DNA from: JBQKLI01 sp012798975
Lineage (GTDB): Bacteria > Bacillota > Clostridia > Tissierellales > Peptoniphilaceae
Length of the DNA stretch: 64,000 nt
Direction: 5' to 3'
NCBI RefSeq assembly: GCF_052116305.1
Contig: NZ_JBQKLI010000003.1
Span: forward strand, 62,001-126,000
The position numbers and the translations under genes are program-made. Positions 42,682 to 50,995 of this stretch are shown here, piece by piece (within the stretch, counting starts at the first letter, position 1; each line of letters begins with the position of its first letter). The notes beneath the pieces were generated by a model. The model searched no databases. It saw nothing but the letters and a program-made list of their open reading frames with translations, and had not been told where the DNA came from.

Positions 42682-43893
42682 ATGAATATCGACATGAGAG
42701 TATATGCAGATAACGCAGCAACAACACAAATGACTGATAGATCCATCGAAGCAGTTTTAAAAAGTATGAAAGAAGATTATGGGAACCCTTCCAGTCTTCA
42801 TACAACAGGTCAGCTTGCAGCAGAAAAATTATATGATGCAAGAGTAAGACTTGCGAATATTATCGGAGCGAAACCGGAAGAGATTTATTTTACTTCTGGA
42901 GGGAGCGAAGCGGACAATCAAGCGATTCGTTCAGCAGCCTTATTAGGAGCGAAGAAAGATAAAAAACATATTATTTCGACTAAAATCGAACATCATGCAG
43001 TACTTCACACCCTTCAGCGCCTAGAAAAAGAAGGTTTCGAAGTTACTTATCTTGATGTTGGAGAAAGAGGAATTGTTGACGTTAAAGACGTAGAAGGTGC
43101 AATACGCGAAGATACAGCCCTTGTTACTATTATGTATGCAAATAACGAGATCGGAACGATTCAGCCGATTAAAGAAATCGGGGCGGTCTGCAGAGAAAAG
43201 AAAGTCTTATTCCATACAGATGCAGTACAGGCGATCGGCCATCTTCATGTAAATGTTGTAAAAGAAAATATCGATCTATTATCCCTTTCAGCCCATAAAT
43301 TCCATGGACCAAAAGGAGTCGGCGCACTTTATGCAAGAAAAGGCGTACGTATTCTTCCTTTAATCGACGGAGGAGCACAAGAAAAAGGGAAAAGAGCCGG
43401 TACAGAAAACCTTCCGGGTATTATCGGAATGGTAGCGGCTCTAGAAGAAGCTATGGAAACATTAGACGAAGATAATAAGAAAGTAGCAGCCCTTAGAGAT
43501 AAACTAATCGAAGGCTTGTCTCAAATCCCTTACAGCAAGTTAAACGGCGATCGGGAACAAAGACTGCCTGGTACAGTAAACTTTATCTTTGAAGGAATCG
43601 AAGGAGAATCCCTTCTTCTGCTTCTTGACCAAAGAGGAATCGAAGGATCTTCAGGATCTGCCTGTACATCCGGATCTCTTGATCCAAGTCATGTGCTTAT
43701 GAGCTTAGGGCTTCCTCACGAAGTTGCCCATGGATCCTTAAGACTATCTCTTAGTCCGTTCAATACGGAAGAAGAAGTAGATTATATAGTGGAACAGACA
43801 CCGGAAGTAGTAAACTATTTAAGAGATATTTCCCCGGTTTGGGAAGAAAATACAAAAAACAATCATTTCTTTTTAGATGAAAGGAGCAAATAA
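42682..43893 (+). CDS. iscS: Cysteine desulfurase, IscS/NifS
   Basis: 403 residues. Releases sulfur from cysteine as a persulfide for Fe-S assembly and tRNA thiolation. PLP Lys206 in SLSAHKFHGPKG, His104-105 in KIEHHAVLHT, and active-site Cys328 in SSGSACTSGSLDPSHVL, on the mobile loop of the IscS/NifS (class I) group. It stops directly before the iscU start, in the same operon as metY. The sulfur it supplies would also serve SelU substrates via 2-thiouridine. Confidence 0.95.
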   Translation: MNIDMRVYADNAATTQMTDRSIEAVLKSMKEDYGNPSSLHTTGQLAAEKLYDARVRLANIIGAKPEEIYFTSGGSEADNQAIRSAALLGAKKDKKHIISTKIEHHAVLHTLQRLEKEGFEVTYLDVGERGIVDVKDVEGAIREDTALVTIMYANNEIGTIQPIKEIGAVCREKKVLFHTDAVQAIGHLHVNVVKENIDLLSLSAHKFHGPKGVGALYARKGVRILPLIDGGAQEKGKRAGTENLPGIIGMVAALEEAMETLDEDNKKVAALRDKLIEGLSQIPYSKLNGDREQRLPGTVNFIFEGIEGESLLLLLDQRGIEGSSGSACTSGSLDPSHVLMSLGLPHEVAHGSLRLSLSPFNTEEEVDYIVEQTPEVVNYLRDISPVWEENTKNNHFFLDERSK

Positions 43894-44316
43894 ATGTTAT
43901 ACAGCGATAAAGTAATGGATCACTTTACAAATCCAAGAAATTTAGGAAAAATGGACGATGCAGACGGAGTAGGCGAAGTAGGAAACGCTACATGCGGCGA
44001 TATCATGAAAATGTATATTAAAGTAGATGGAGACGTTATTACAGATGTTAAATTCAACACCTTCGGATGCGGTTCTGCCATAGCAACAAGTTCAATGGCA
44101 ACAGAGATGATCAAAGGAAAAACTCTTGAAGAGGCTATGGAGCTGTCCAATAAAGCAGTAGTTGAAGCTTTAGACGGGCTTCCAAAGAACAAAGTTCACT
44201 GTTCTGTATTAGCAGAAGAGGCAGTTCTTGCAGCGATTAAAGACTATTATGATAAAAATAATATCGAATACGATACAGAAGTATTTAAAAAATTAGAGGA
44301 ACCACACGAACATTAA
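43894..44316 (+). CDS. iscU: Fe-S cluster scaffold IscU/NifU
   Basis: 140 residues. Assembles Fe-S clusters with sulfur from IscS. The three ligand Cys are C34 (GNATCGD), C59 (TFGCGSA) and C103 (KVHCSVLAEEA); Asp36 in CGD is present. A partner for IscS encoded immediately after it, with no spacer. hscA, hscB and fdx are absent, as is common for clostridial isc operons. Confidence 0.95.
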   Translation: MLYSDKVMDHFTNPRNLGKMDDADGVGEVGNATCGDIMKMYIKVDGDVITDVKFNTFGCGSAIATSSMATEMIKGKTLEEAMELSNKAVVEALDGLPKNKVHCSVLAEEAVLAAIKDYYDKNNIEYDTEVFKKLEEPHEH

Positions 44317-44349
44317 AATGGGTAAAACGCTCCTCAATAATATAGATAC

Positions 44350-44390
44350 ACAGAGAGAAGACTTGGAAGAGTCTTCTTTCTGCGTTTAAA
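44350..44390 (+). terminator. Hairpin after iscU
   Basis: AGAAGACT pairs with AGTCTTCT and weaker flanking CAGA/TCTG. Only a short T run follows, so termination strength is uncertain. Confidence 0.5.
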
Positions 44391-44435
44391 GTTCTATTTA
44401 TGGTAGAATAAGTTTATATTAAAAAGGAGTAAAGT

Positions 44436-45080
44436 ATGGATAAATTTTTAAAATTTATTAAAAGCAGATGGTTTGCCTTAGCCTTGCTGCTTCTTGTTTT
44501 TGCAGTGCTTTTGGAAGAGGTTTTCGAACGGGAAACACTTGTGACGGATCGTTTAGCCTATGGTTTTTTTGTGCAGAACTTAAGAGCGCCTTATTTGACT
44601 GGGATTTTAAAGATAATAACCGAACTTGGAGGGACGATTTTCCTTACTCTTATGGGCATCCTTTCTATTTTTCTTGTTAAAAACAAAATCATAAAATGGC
44701 TCATCCCTCTAAACCTTGTGTTGTCGGCTATCATAAACACTTCTTTAAAATACTTAATCCAACGCCCCAGACCGGAAGGATATCGTTTAATCGAGCAGGG
44801 AGGTTTCAGTTTCCCCAGCGGCCATTCCATGTCTTCTATGGCATTTTACGGATTTCTCATTTATTTAGTTCATAAAAAAGTAAAGAATGAGAAGAAAAGT
44901 AAAATATATACAGCTGTATTTTCTATATTGATTATTCTAATCGGACTCAGCCGAATATACCTGGGCGTCCACTACGCCAGCGATGTGTTAGCCGGATTTT
45001 CTGTAGGACTGTCCTATTTAATCGTTTTCTGTACCTTTGTGAAAGAAAAGTATGGGGAAGCGTTAAAGGAAGAGTTTTAA
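44436..45080 (+). CDS. PAP2-family membrane phosphatase
   Basis: 214 residues with about five to six membrane helices and the three phosphatase motifs: KYLIQRPRP (motif 1), SFPSGHSMSS (motif 2, catalytic His) and SRIYLGVHYASDVLAG (motif 3). Candidates are undecaprenyl-diphosphate phosphatase or phosphatidate-phosphatase activity, with the active site outside the membrane. Single gene with an AAAAGGAG ribosome site. Confidence 0.9.
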   Translation: MDKFLKFIKSRWFALALLLLVFAVLLEEVFERETLVTDRLAYGFFVQNLRAPYLTGILKIITELGGTIFLTLMGILSIFLVKNKIIKWLIPLNLVLSAIINTSLKYLIQRPRPEGYRLIEQGGFSFPSGHSMSSMAFYGFLIYLVHKKVKNEKKSKIYTAVFSILIILIGLSRIYLGVHYASDVLAGFSVGLSYLIVFCTFVKEKYGEALKEEF

Positions 45081-45082
45081 AA

Positions 45083-45165
45083 GAAAGAGTGATAGAGTGG
45101 AGTTATGGTAGAAAGGTGGAGCGTGTTTCTTTTGGATGGAAAAAGCAGGTTGTTATAGGTAGATA
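45083..45165. repeat. Intergenic element end, copy H
   Basis: GAGTGATAGAGTGGAGTTAT followed by GGTAGAAAGGTGGAGCGTGT and later GCAGGTTGTTATAGG, closely matching copy G (GGGCAGGTTGTTTTGG). It is followed by the hairpin at 45193-45230. Confidence 0.7.
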
Positions 45166-45192
45166 CTGTGTCCTCGTTTATATTTTTATATC

Positions 45193-45230
45193 AAAAAAGC
45201 CTTGTTTTCGATTTCGGAAACAAGGCTTTT
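45193..45230. terminator. Terminator hairpin, twin of 32137-32173
   Basis: AAAAAAGCCTTGTTTTC pairs with GAAACAAGGCTTTT. It has T or A tracts at both sides, between the converging PAP2 and AzlD genes. Confidence 0.8.
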
Positions 45231-45293
45231 CATTTCTTTTATTCAAGAAAACTTTTAAGCCAACGGCGAAAAAGTTCTTTTCTCTTTTTTATT

Positions 45294-45599
45294 TTAGACT
45301 ATAAACAATTCAATAGCATAAACGGCGATACACGCTGCAATCGCTACGGTTAGAAGGCTTTTTTCTTTATAAGCTAAGACAATAGCGATAATAAATCCTC
45401 CCAGTGCAGAATAAAAGCTTTCTGTGGAAGAAAGGATCGACGGGAAGATGAGTATCGATAAGGTGACAAAGGGTACATAGTATAAGAACGATTGTATAAA
45501 GCTGTTTTTTACTCTGCCTCGTATTAAAGTTAAGGGCAGGAGCCTCATAAGATAAGTTGTAATAGCCATAGTAAATATATAAATATAGGGATTATTCAT
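45294..45599 (-). CDS. azlD: Branched-chain amino acid exporter small subunit AzlD
   Basis: A 101-residue membrane protein with four helices (PYIYIFTMAITTYLMRLLPLTLIRG at the N-terminus, typical of AzlD). It pairs with AzlC to export branched-chain amino acids. AAGGAGG precedes ATG 45599. Its start overlaps the end of azlC by 8 bp, so translation is coupled. Confidence 0.9.
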   Translation of the reverse strand: MNNPYIYIFTMAITTYLMRLLPLTLIRGRVKNSFIQSFLYYVPFVTLSILIFPSILSSTESFYSALGGFIIAIVLAYKEKSLLTVAIAACIAVYAIELFIV

Positions 45600-46296
45600 A
45601 GTTTTCCTCCTTGATAGGGAAGAGCAGTGCTGCAATCCCTGTTATCACCAAGGTTAGAAAGATTAATCGTATACCTGAAGATATCTCCTTTACAACGGGA
45701 AGGACTGAGAAAAGGAAAGAACAAATCATAGAGATTGCTATAATGCCTTTTAGAAGATTCTGCTTTTTAGACGGCGGTACAATAACAGCGATAAGCATAC
45801 CGTATAAAGCTATACTTAAAGCACTGACAGCCCGAACAGGAAGGAGACTGCCTGAAACGACGCCCAGTACCGTACCTAGAACCCAGCCGGGAATAGCGGC
45901 TGTCATCAGCCCGTAGGTATAGACGGGATTCAGCTCGCCGGGATAAGCTATCGATAAGGCGAAAACTTCGTCTGTTACTCCAGCAGCCATTAAAGCTCGT
46001 TTTTGAAAAGGTGTCCATACAGGAATTTTTTGAGACAGCGCACTTGACATAAGCATATATCTAGAATTAATAATAAATTGTGTTATGATGACTTCCCATA
46101 AGGCAGCCTGGGTTGCTATGGAAGTGAGGCCTGCAAATTGACCGGCAGATGTTACATTTGTCCAAGAAAGAATTCCCGACTGAAAGACCGTAAGCCCCTG
46201 CAGTCTTGCTTGAATTCCAAATGTAAAGGATACAGCGACATAACCCATAAATATAGGCAGCCCGTCTTTTATTCCCCTTCTATAGATCGATTTCAA
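45592..46296 (-). CDS. azlC: Branched-chain amino acid exporter large subunit AzlC
   Basis: About 234 residues with several helices. The N-terminal GIKDGLPIFMGYVAVSFTFGIQARLQGL and internal LTSIATQAALWEVIITQFIINSRYMLMSSALS are characteristic of AzlC. No ATG fits; a TTG at 46296 stands 7 nt after AAGGAGGGG and gives MKSIYRRGIKDG. An ATG farther upstream has no ribosome site. Forms an operon with azlD. Confidence 0.9.
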   Translation of the reverse strand: MKSIYRRGIKDGLPIFMGYVAVSFTFGIQARLQGLTVFQSGILSWTNVTSAGQFAGLTSIATQAALWEVIITQFIINSRYMLMSSALSQKIPVWTPFQKRALMAAGVTDEVFALSIAYPGELNPVYTYGLMTAAIPGWVLGTVLGVVSGSLLPVRAVSALSIALYGMLIAVIVPPSKKQNLLKGIIAISMICSFLFSVLPVVKEISSGIRLIFLTLVITGIAALLFPIKEENYE

Positions 46297-46399
46297 TGGA
46301 TTCCCCTCCTTATATTCTATGAAAGAGTATAACATATTTTTGTAATTTCGCTATAGAAGCTATAAGGAATAAATAGATACTTGAAGACAAAAGAGAGGT

Positions 46400-46542
46400 G
46401 TAAAGAAGGGGACTTTAGTTGTATATTATTCCTATTCAAAACAACACTGGCTGCAGCAAATATTATTGCAGAAATTATGAACGGGGATATCAGAGAGCTG
46501 ATTCCGAAAAAGCATTGGATTCAAAAGAAGAATCTGCTTTAA
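46400..46542 (+). pseudogene. Decayed flavodoxin-family gene fragment
   Basis: One frame reads KKGTLVVYYSYS (46403-46438), the start of a flavodoxin. After a frameshift near 46440 a second frame continues LAAANIIAEIMNGDIRELIPKKHW to a stop at 46542, matching the usual flavodoxin beta1-loop-alpha1-beta2. The start codon, the GNT phosphate loop and everything after the first 45 residues are gone. Together the two frames cover only about a third of a flavodoxin, so it is a remnant. Confidence 0.7.
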
Positions 46543-46570
46543 AGTCCATTAATACTAATTTACTAAATTA

Positions 46571-46579
46571 TGCTATAAT
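46571..46579 (+). promoter_or_regulatory. Extended -10 promoter of thyA
   Basis: TGC-TATAAT (46571-46579) about 24 bp before the ATG, with no good -35. GGAGG follows as ribosome site. Confidence 0.5.
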
Positions 46580-46602
46580 TAATCCATTAGGAGGTTTTTG
46601 AA

Positions 46603-47472
46603 ATGAGTCGTGTAGATGAATTATATATAGAATCAGCAAAGAACATTCTTGAGAATGGATATAAAGAAAATGAAGCAGAAAATAGCCTTGTACGTGCGAA
46701 ATGGGATGGGAAGGAAGCGGCCTATGCGATCTATCTTCCCCAGCAGATCACTACTTATAAAGCGGGAGAAGTCCCTATTATCAATCTTCGTAAAATTCCT
46801 TGGAAATCAGGTATAAAAGAAATCCTTTGGATCTATCAGGATGCATCAAACGATGTAAATCTCTTAAAGGAGAAATATAATGTACACTACTGGGATGAAT
46901 GGCAGAATAAAGAGGGAAACCTTGGGAAATCTTACGGCTATCAGATAGCAAAATCTATAAAAAGTCCGGAAACAGGGAAGATGACAACACAGATTAAAAG
47001 GGTTATCGACGAACTTCGAAACAATCCTTTAAACAGAAGAATCTTTATGTCGATGATGGATATGGAAGATTTAGCAGATATGACCTTGATCCCATGCGCC
47101 TTTATGACCATGTGGACCGTGGCTGGAAAAAAACTGAATCTTACCTTAATCCAAAGAAGCGGCGACTTTCTAGCGGCTGCAGGTCCTGGATCTGTAAACG
47201 CCTTCCAATACTATGCTCTTCTTCGAATGGTAGCTCAGGTAACAGGATACGAAGCAGGAGAATTTATGCATTTTGTTCAAAATCTTCATATCTACGATCG
47301 GCACATTGAAACAGTAAAATCTATTAGCCAGATCGAATTAAAAGAAGAATCTCAACCGAAACTCCTTTTAAATCCTGGCATAAAGGAATTTGAAGATTTT
47401 ACTATTGAAGATTTTACATTAGAAGATTATAATCCAGACGACAAAAAGTATAATATCGATATAGCAGTATAA
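46603..47472 (+). CDS. thyA: Thymidylate synthase
   Basis: Converts dUMP to dTMP with methylene-tetrahydrofolate. 289 residues. Catalytic C165 in LIPCAFMTMW (the usual form is PPCH, so Ala replaces His after the Cys), Arg pair NRRIF (145-146), QRSGDFLAAAGPGSVNAFQYY for dUMP binding and HIYDRH near the end. The MALPPC-type changes are seen in a diverged clostridial ThyA group. GGAGG precedes the ATG. traX follows 9 bp later. Confidence 0.93.
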   Translation: MSRVDELYIESAKNILENGYKENEAENSLVRAKWDGKEAAYAIYLPQQITTYKAGEVPIINLRKIPWKSGIKEILWIYQDASNDVNLLKEKYNVHYWDEWQNKEGNLGKSYGYQIAKSIKSPETGKMTTQIKRVIDELRNNPLNRRIFMSMMDMEDLADMTLIPCAFMTMWTVAGKKLNLTLIQRSGDFLAAAGPGSVNAFQYYALLRMVAQVTGYEAGEFMHFVQNLHIYDRHIETVKSISQIELKEESQPKLLLNPGIKEFEDFTIEDFTLEDYNPDDKKYNIDIAV

Positions 47473-47481
47473 GGAGATTTT

Positions 47482-48258
47482 ATGGAAAGTACAAGAAAAG
47501 GCGGTCTTTCAGGAGCGGGACTGAAATGGATTGCTATTATAACCATGCTTATAGACCATATCGGTGCAGTGGTGTTAATGCCGTTAATATCTATCTCGAA
47601 TATGCAGGGCGGACAAATGCCTATGGAGCTTATGACAATCTATACAATTCTCAGGACAATAGGAAGAATCTCTTTTCCCATCTTCTGCTTTTTAATTGTA
47701 GAGGGATTCTTTCATACAAAAGATGCTGTAAAATATAATATTCGTCTGGCTATTTTTGCATTACTATCTGAAGTGCCTTTTGACTTGTCTTTATTCGGAA
47801 AAGTATTCGAAACAAGCCATCAGAATATCTTCTTTACATTAGCCATCGGGTTATTCGCTATTATCGTTTTTCATAAACTGAGATTCAATATGACCTTGGC
47901 AGCCTTTATGATTGTCTTATTAGCAGCAATTGCAGCTGAAATGATCAACACAGATTACGGAGCTTTTGGAGTTCTTTTAATCTTTGTATTTTATTTCTTT
48001 AGAGACAAACCCTTACAGAGATTTCTTGCCTTTGTGGTATTATGTATCGTTAATGTAGTCTATACCTATATTCAGATGGGTTACGGATTTCATCCTATGA
48101 TGATCGCTGCGATAATTCCAGCTCTTTTACCTGTATTATCATTGATTCCGATCCATATCTATAACGGAGAAAGAGGCAATCAGCCGAAATATTTCTTCTA
48201 TCTCTTTTATCCGCTGCATTTATTGATTCTCTATTTTATATGTATAGCAGTAGTATAA
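47482..48258 (+). CDS. TraX-family membrane acetyltransferase-like protein
   Basis: 258 residues, about eight helices. The GAGLKWIAIITMLIDHIGAVV N-terminus, RTIGRISFPIFCFLIVEGFFHT and YPLHLLILYF end are typical of the TraX family, which includes the F-pilin acetylase. In Firmicutes its substrate is unknown. AAGGAG 7 nt before the ATG. Co-transcribed with thyA by spacing. No conjugation genes are nearby. Confidence 0.88.
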   Translation: MESTRKGGLSGAGLKWIAIITMLIDHIGAVVLMPLISISNMQGGQMPMELMTIYTILRTIGRISFPIFCFLIVEGFFHTKDAVKYNIRLAIFALLSEVPFDLSLFGKVFETSHQNIFFTLAIGLFAIIVFHKLRFNMTLAAFMIVLLAAIAAEMINTDYGAFGVLLIFVFYFFRDKPLQRFLAFVVLCIVNVVYTYIQMGYGFHPMMIAAIIPALLPVLSLIPIHIYNGERGNQPKYFFYLFYPLHLLILYFICIAVV

Positions 48259-48260
48259 TG

Positions 48261-48290
48261 AAAAGCATTCTTAGGGGTGCTTTTTTTTTA
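48261..48290. terminator. Terminator between traX and cdaR
   Basis: AAAAGCA...TGCTTTTTTTT hairpin with an imperfect centre, between converging genes. Confidence 0.7.
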
Positions 48291-48319
48291 CTTCAATATC
48301 AATAATGAATATAAAACGG

Positions 48320-49417
48320 TTAATCATCTAATTCCATCATGGAAAAAGCTAAATATAATTTTACAAAATCTGTGATATTTCTTGGATTATACCCAGTAAT
48401 CTCATACAGGCGATTTAATCTGTACTGCACTGTATTTTTATGAATATACAACTCTTCCCCTATTTCCTTGATTTTTCCATTGTGTTTAGAATAAGATTGG
48501 ATAAGTTCAAGATATAATGCTATGTCTTTCTCAGGTATGTTTTTGGTTATAGAATTTATATAGATTTTTATATCTGTCTTAGTAGTATTATTAAATAGAA
48601 GACCTAAATCTAGATTTTCATAAAATGCAATAGAAGTGCTGCTGCTAGAGATAGAGTTCCATTTTAAAGAGGCTTTTGATTCATCATAAGATTTTTTTAA
48701 ATCTATCTCATTTCTGTAGGATGAACCAACTCCAATAGAAAATGTACCATAGACTTTAATAGTTTCATAAATTTTATGGACGAGATATGACAATTCATCT
48801 TCATTGATAGCAGAGATAATGACAACAATTTCGTTATAAAATTGAGCTATATAATTATTGTTATCAATATTAATTAGACTCATGATTTTATTATAAACTT
48901 TATCTAGACGAGCTGAATCGATACTATCTTTTTCCCAAATTATAGTAATAATATATTTCTCAGAAATGTCATTTTCTGGATAAAGGCTAGGTCCTGCAGA
49001 TTTATTATCTAAAAGTAATCCTTCGATTGAGATTCTGACATTTTCTTTCATTTTCATTTTATTGGTCTTGTACCAATCTTCATAGATAAGAATCTCGCTC
49101 ATTTTTTTTATAATTCGGCCGTATTTATCTATAACATCAGGTTCTCCTGTAATTCCTATTACACCAATAATTTCATTCTCAAAGTACAGCAACATATTAA
49201 TTCCCTTTTTAGAACCTTTATATAGATCATCGGAATAAATAAAGAGATCCTCCTTATTATGGATGCAGATTTTTGCCCCATAGTGTTCTTGTCCAATACG
49301 ATGTTCATCTGTTGAGGCTAATATTACTCCGTTATTATCTATGAAATTGATATCATAATTGATTATCTCTTTCATGCTGTCAACAATTGATTGTGCAGCA
49401 TATTTATTGATTTTCAT
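48320..49417 (-). CDS. cdaR: Sugar-diacid regulator CdaR
   Basis: 365 residues. An N-terminal diacid-recognition domain (AAQSIVDSMKEIINYDINFIDNNGVILASTDEHRIGQEHYGA) is followed by a GGDEF-like middle part and a PucR-type C-terminal helix-turn-helix (IGEELYIHKNTVQYRLNRLYEITGYNPRN). CdaR activates glucarate, galactarate and glycerate genes. It stands divergently next to exactly such an operon, which makes the assignment strong. The 167-bp gap to the permease holds the control region. Confidence 0.93.
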   Translation of the reverse strand: MKINKYAAQSIVDSMKEIINYDINFIDNNGVILASTDEHRIGQEHYGAKICIHNKEDLFIYSDDLYKGSKKGINMLLYFENEIIGVIGITGEPDVIDKYGRIIKKMSEILIYEDWYKTNKMKMKENVRISIEGLLLDNKSAGPSLYPENDISEKYIITIIWEKDSIDSARLDKVYNKIMSLINIDNNNYIAQFYNEIVVIISAINEDELSYLVHKIYETIKVYGTFSIGVGSSYRNEIDLKKSYDESKASLKWNSISSSSTSIAFYENLDLGLLFNNTTKTDIKIYINSITKNIPEKDIALYLELIQSYSKHNGKIKEIGEELYIHKNTVQYRLNRLYEITGYNPRNITDFVKLYLAFSMMELDD

Positions 49418-49512
49418 ATAATTTAATGTCTCCTATAACAAAATTAATTAGTTTATCGTTTTAAAATATGTTTTTTGTACTATAGTTTTAGAAGCGTTGT
49501 TCTAATAAAATG

Positions 49513-49540
49513 TTATCACAAAGTAAATTCTATGTATATT
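49513..49540 (+). promoter_or_regulatory. Putative promoter of glucarate/galactarate operon
   Basis: TTATCA (49513-49518), 16 bp, TATATT (49535-49540), 45 bp before the permease ATG. The weak -35 would suit activation by CdaR. No clear palindrome could be assigned. Confidence 0.45.
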
Positions 49541-49584
49541 GTAGAAAAGGAAAACATTATCAAAAAAATATTTGGAGGGATAAT

Positions 49585-50979
49585 ATGGATGCAACAATTG
49601 CAAGTGTAAGTAGTACACAAATGTTATTAGGATTGGCAATAGGGATCATTGTACTTATTGTTTTATCGATGAAAACAAAAGTTCATACATTTATAGCATT
49701 AATAATTGCAAGTATGATCACAGGAATAATCGGCGGAATGTCTGTAGATGGTGTTATGACAGCTATTACAGATGGGTTTGGAAACACATTGAGAAGTACG
49801 GGTATTATCATTGGGCTAGGCGTTATGATGGGCGTTATCTTGGAAAAATCGGGTGCCGCAGAAAGAATGGCTTTTAGTATGATTAAGATGGTCGGAAAAG
49901 GAAAAGAAGAGTGGGCTTTAGGATTAACCGGATACATAGTTTCTATACCTGTCTTCTCTGACTCAGGACTTGTTATTTTAACTCCATTGGCAAAATCATT
50001 ATCTAGATTAACAGGGAAATCGGTCATCGGATTAGGGTTAGCTCTAGCAACAGGACTACAACTGACTCACGTCTTTGTACCGCCTACACCAGGACCATTA
50101 ACAGTAGCTGGGATATTAAATATTGATATTGGTCAGATGATTATTGCTGGTATTTTGACAACTATACCCACATTTATTGTTTCTATGATTTATTGCAAAT
50201 GGCTTGGGAAAAAATTATATTTAATTCCAAATGAAACAGGAACAGAGTTTTATAAAACAGATTATAAAGAAGAATACGTTAAATCGATTGAAAATATCGA
50301 AGTATTATTTAAGAATAAAAATCTTCCTTCTACAGCGTTATCCTTTGCACCTGTAGTAGTCCCGCTAATTCTGATTTTTATTAATTCTATCGTAGGATTT
50401 TTAGGATTAGAAGGCGGAGCTATACCCTTTGCAAACTTTTTTGGTCATCCAATCGTAGCATTGATTATTGGTACATTAATATCGGCTTATGGATTAGGAA
50501 AAAACATGAGTAGACAAGAAGTGCTTGATTTTATGGAAGAAGGAATTAAAGCAACCGGTATGATTATGCTTATTACTGGAGCCGGTGGAGCTTTGGGAAA
50601 TGTAGTAAGAGAAGCGGGCATTGGAGATGCATTAGGACAAGCAATTCTTAATACTCCAATTCCACCTATTATTATTCCATTTATTATAGCAGCCTTAATG
50701 AGAATTGCATTAGGTTCTGCAACAGTCGCTTTAACAACTGCAGCAACATTAACAGCACCATTAGTACTACAGTTAGGAATGTCACCTATCTTAGCTGCAA
50801 TGTCTACTTGTGCAGGTGGAGTTGCATTTAGTTACTTTAATGATAGCGGTTATTGGGTATTCAATGGATTGTATGGATTGAAAGATATTAAAGATCAGTT
50901 CTGGGCAAAGACTATGATTTCTTTTATTGGGTCCGGAGTGAGTTTGCTCGCCGTCGTCTTAGCAAGTATATTCCTTTAA
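49585..50979 (+). CDS. GntP-family permease
   Basis: 464 residues, about twelve helices, gluconate:H+ symporter family. GVMMGVILEKSGAAERMAFSMIK, FSDSGLVILTPLAKSLSRLTGKS, HVFVPPTPGPLTVAGIL and YFNDSGYWVF are characteristic. As first gene of the operon it very likely imports glucarate, galactarate or glycerate, replacing the MFS carriers GudP/GarP of E. coli. The ATG at 49585 follows GGAGGG. Confidence 0.9.
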   Translation: MDATIASVSSTQMLLGLAIGIIVLIVLSMKTKVHTFIALIIASMITGIIGGMSVDGVMTAITDGFGNTLRSTGIIIGLGVMMGVILEKSGAAERMAFSMIKMVGKGKEEWALGLTGYIVSIPVFSDSGLVILTPLAKSLSRLTGKSVIGLGLALATGLQLTHVFVPPTPGPLTVAGILNIDIGQMIIAGILTTIPTFIVSMIYCKWLGKKLYLIPNETGTEFYKTDYKEEYVKSIENIEVLFKNKNLPSTALSFAPVVVPLILIFINSIVGFLGLEGGAIPFANFFGHPIVALIIGTLISAYGLGKNMSRQEVLDFMEEGIKATGMIMLITGAGGALGNVVREAGIGDALGQAILNTPIPPIIIPFIIAALMRIALGSATVALTTAATLTAPLVLQLGMSPILAAMSTCAGGVAFSYFNDSGYWVFNGLYGLKDIKDQFWAKTMISFIGSGVSLLAVVLASIFL

Positions 50980-50995
50980 ATAAGGAGGGTAGTTT

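Noticed and set aside
46419..46601. 60-codon reading frame upstream of thyA
   Set aside because: It is a wrong-frame reading of the flavodoxin remnant and runs into the thyA ribosome site.
46603..47472. Damaged thyA because of the unusual residue after the catalytic Cys
   Set aside because: All other substrate-binding motifs are intact and the length is normal, so it is treated as a diverged active enzyme.
47482..48258. Conjugative element, suggested by the TraX-like gene
   Set aside because: TraX-family proteins are common in Firmicute chromosomes and no relaxase or type IV secretion genes are nearby.
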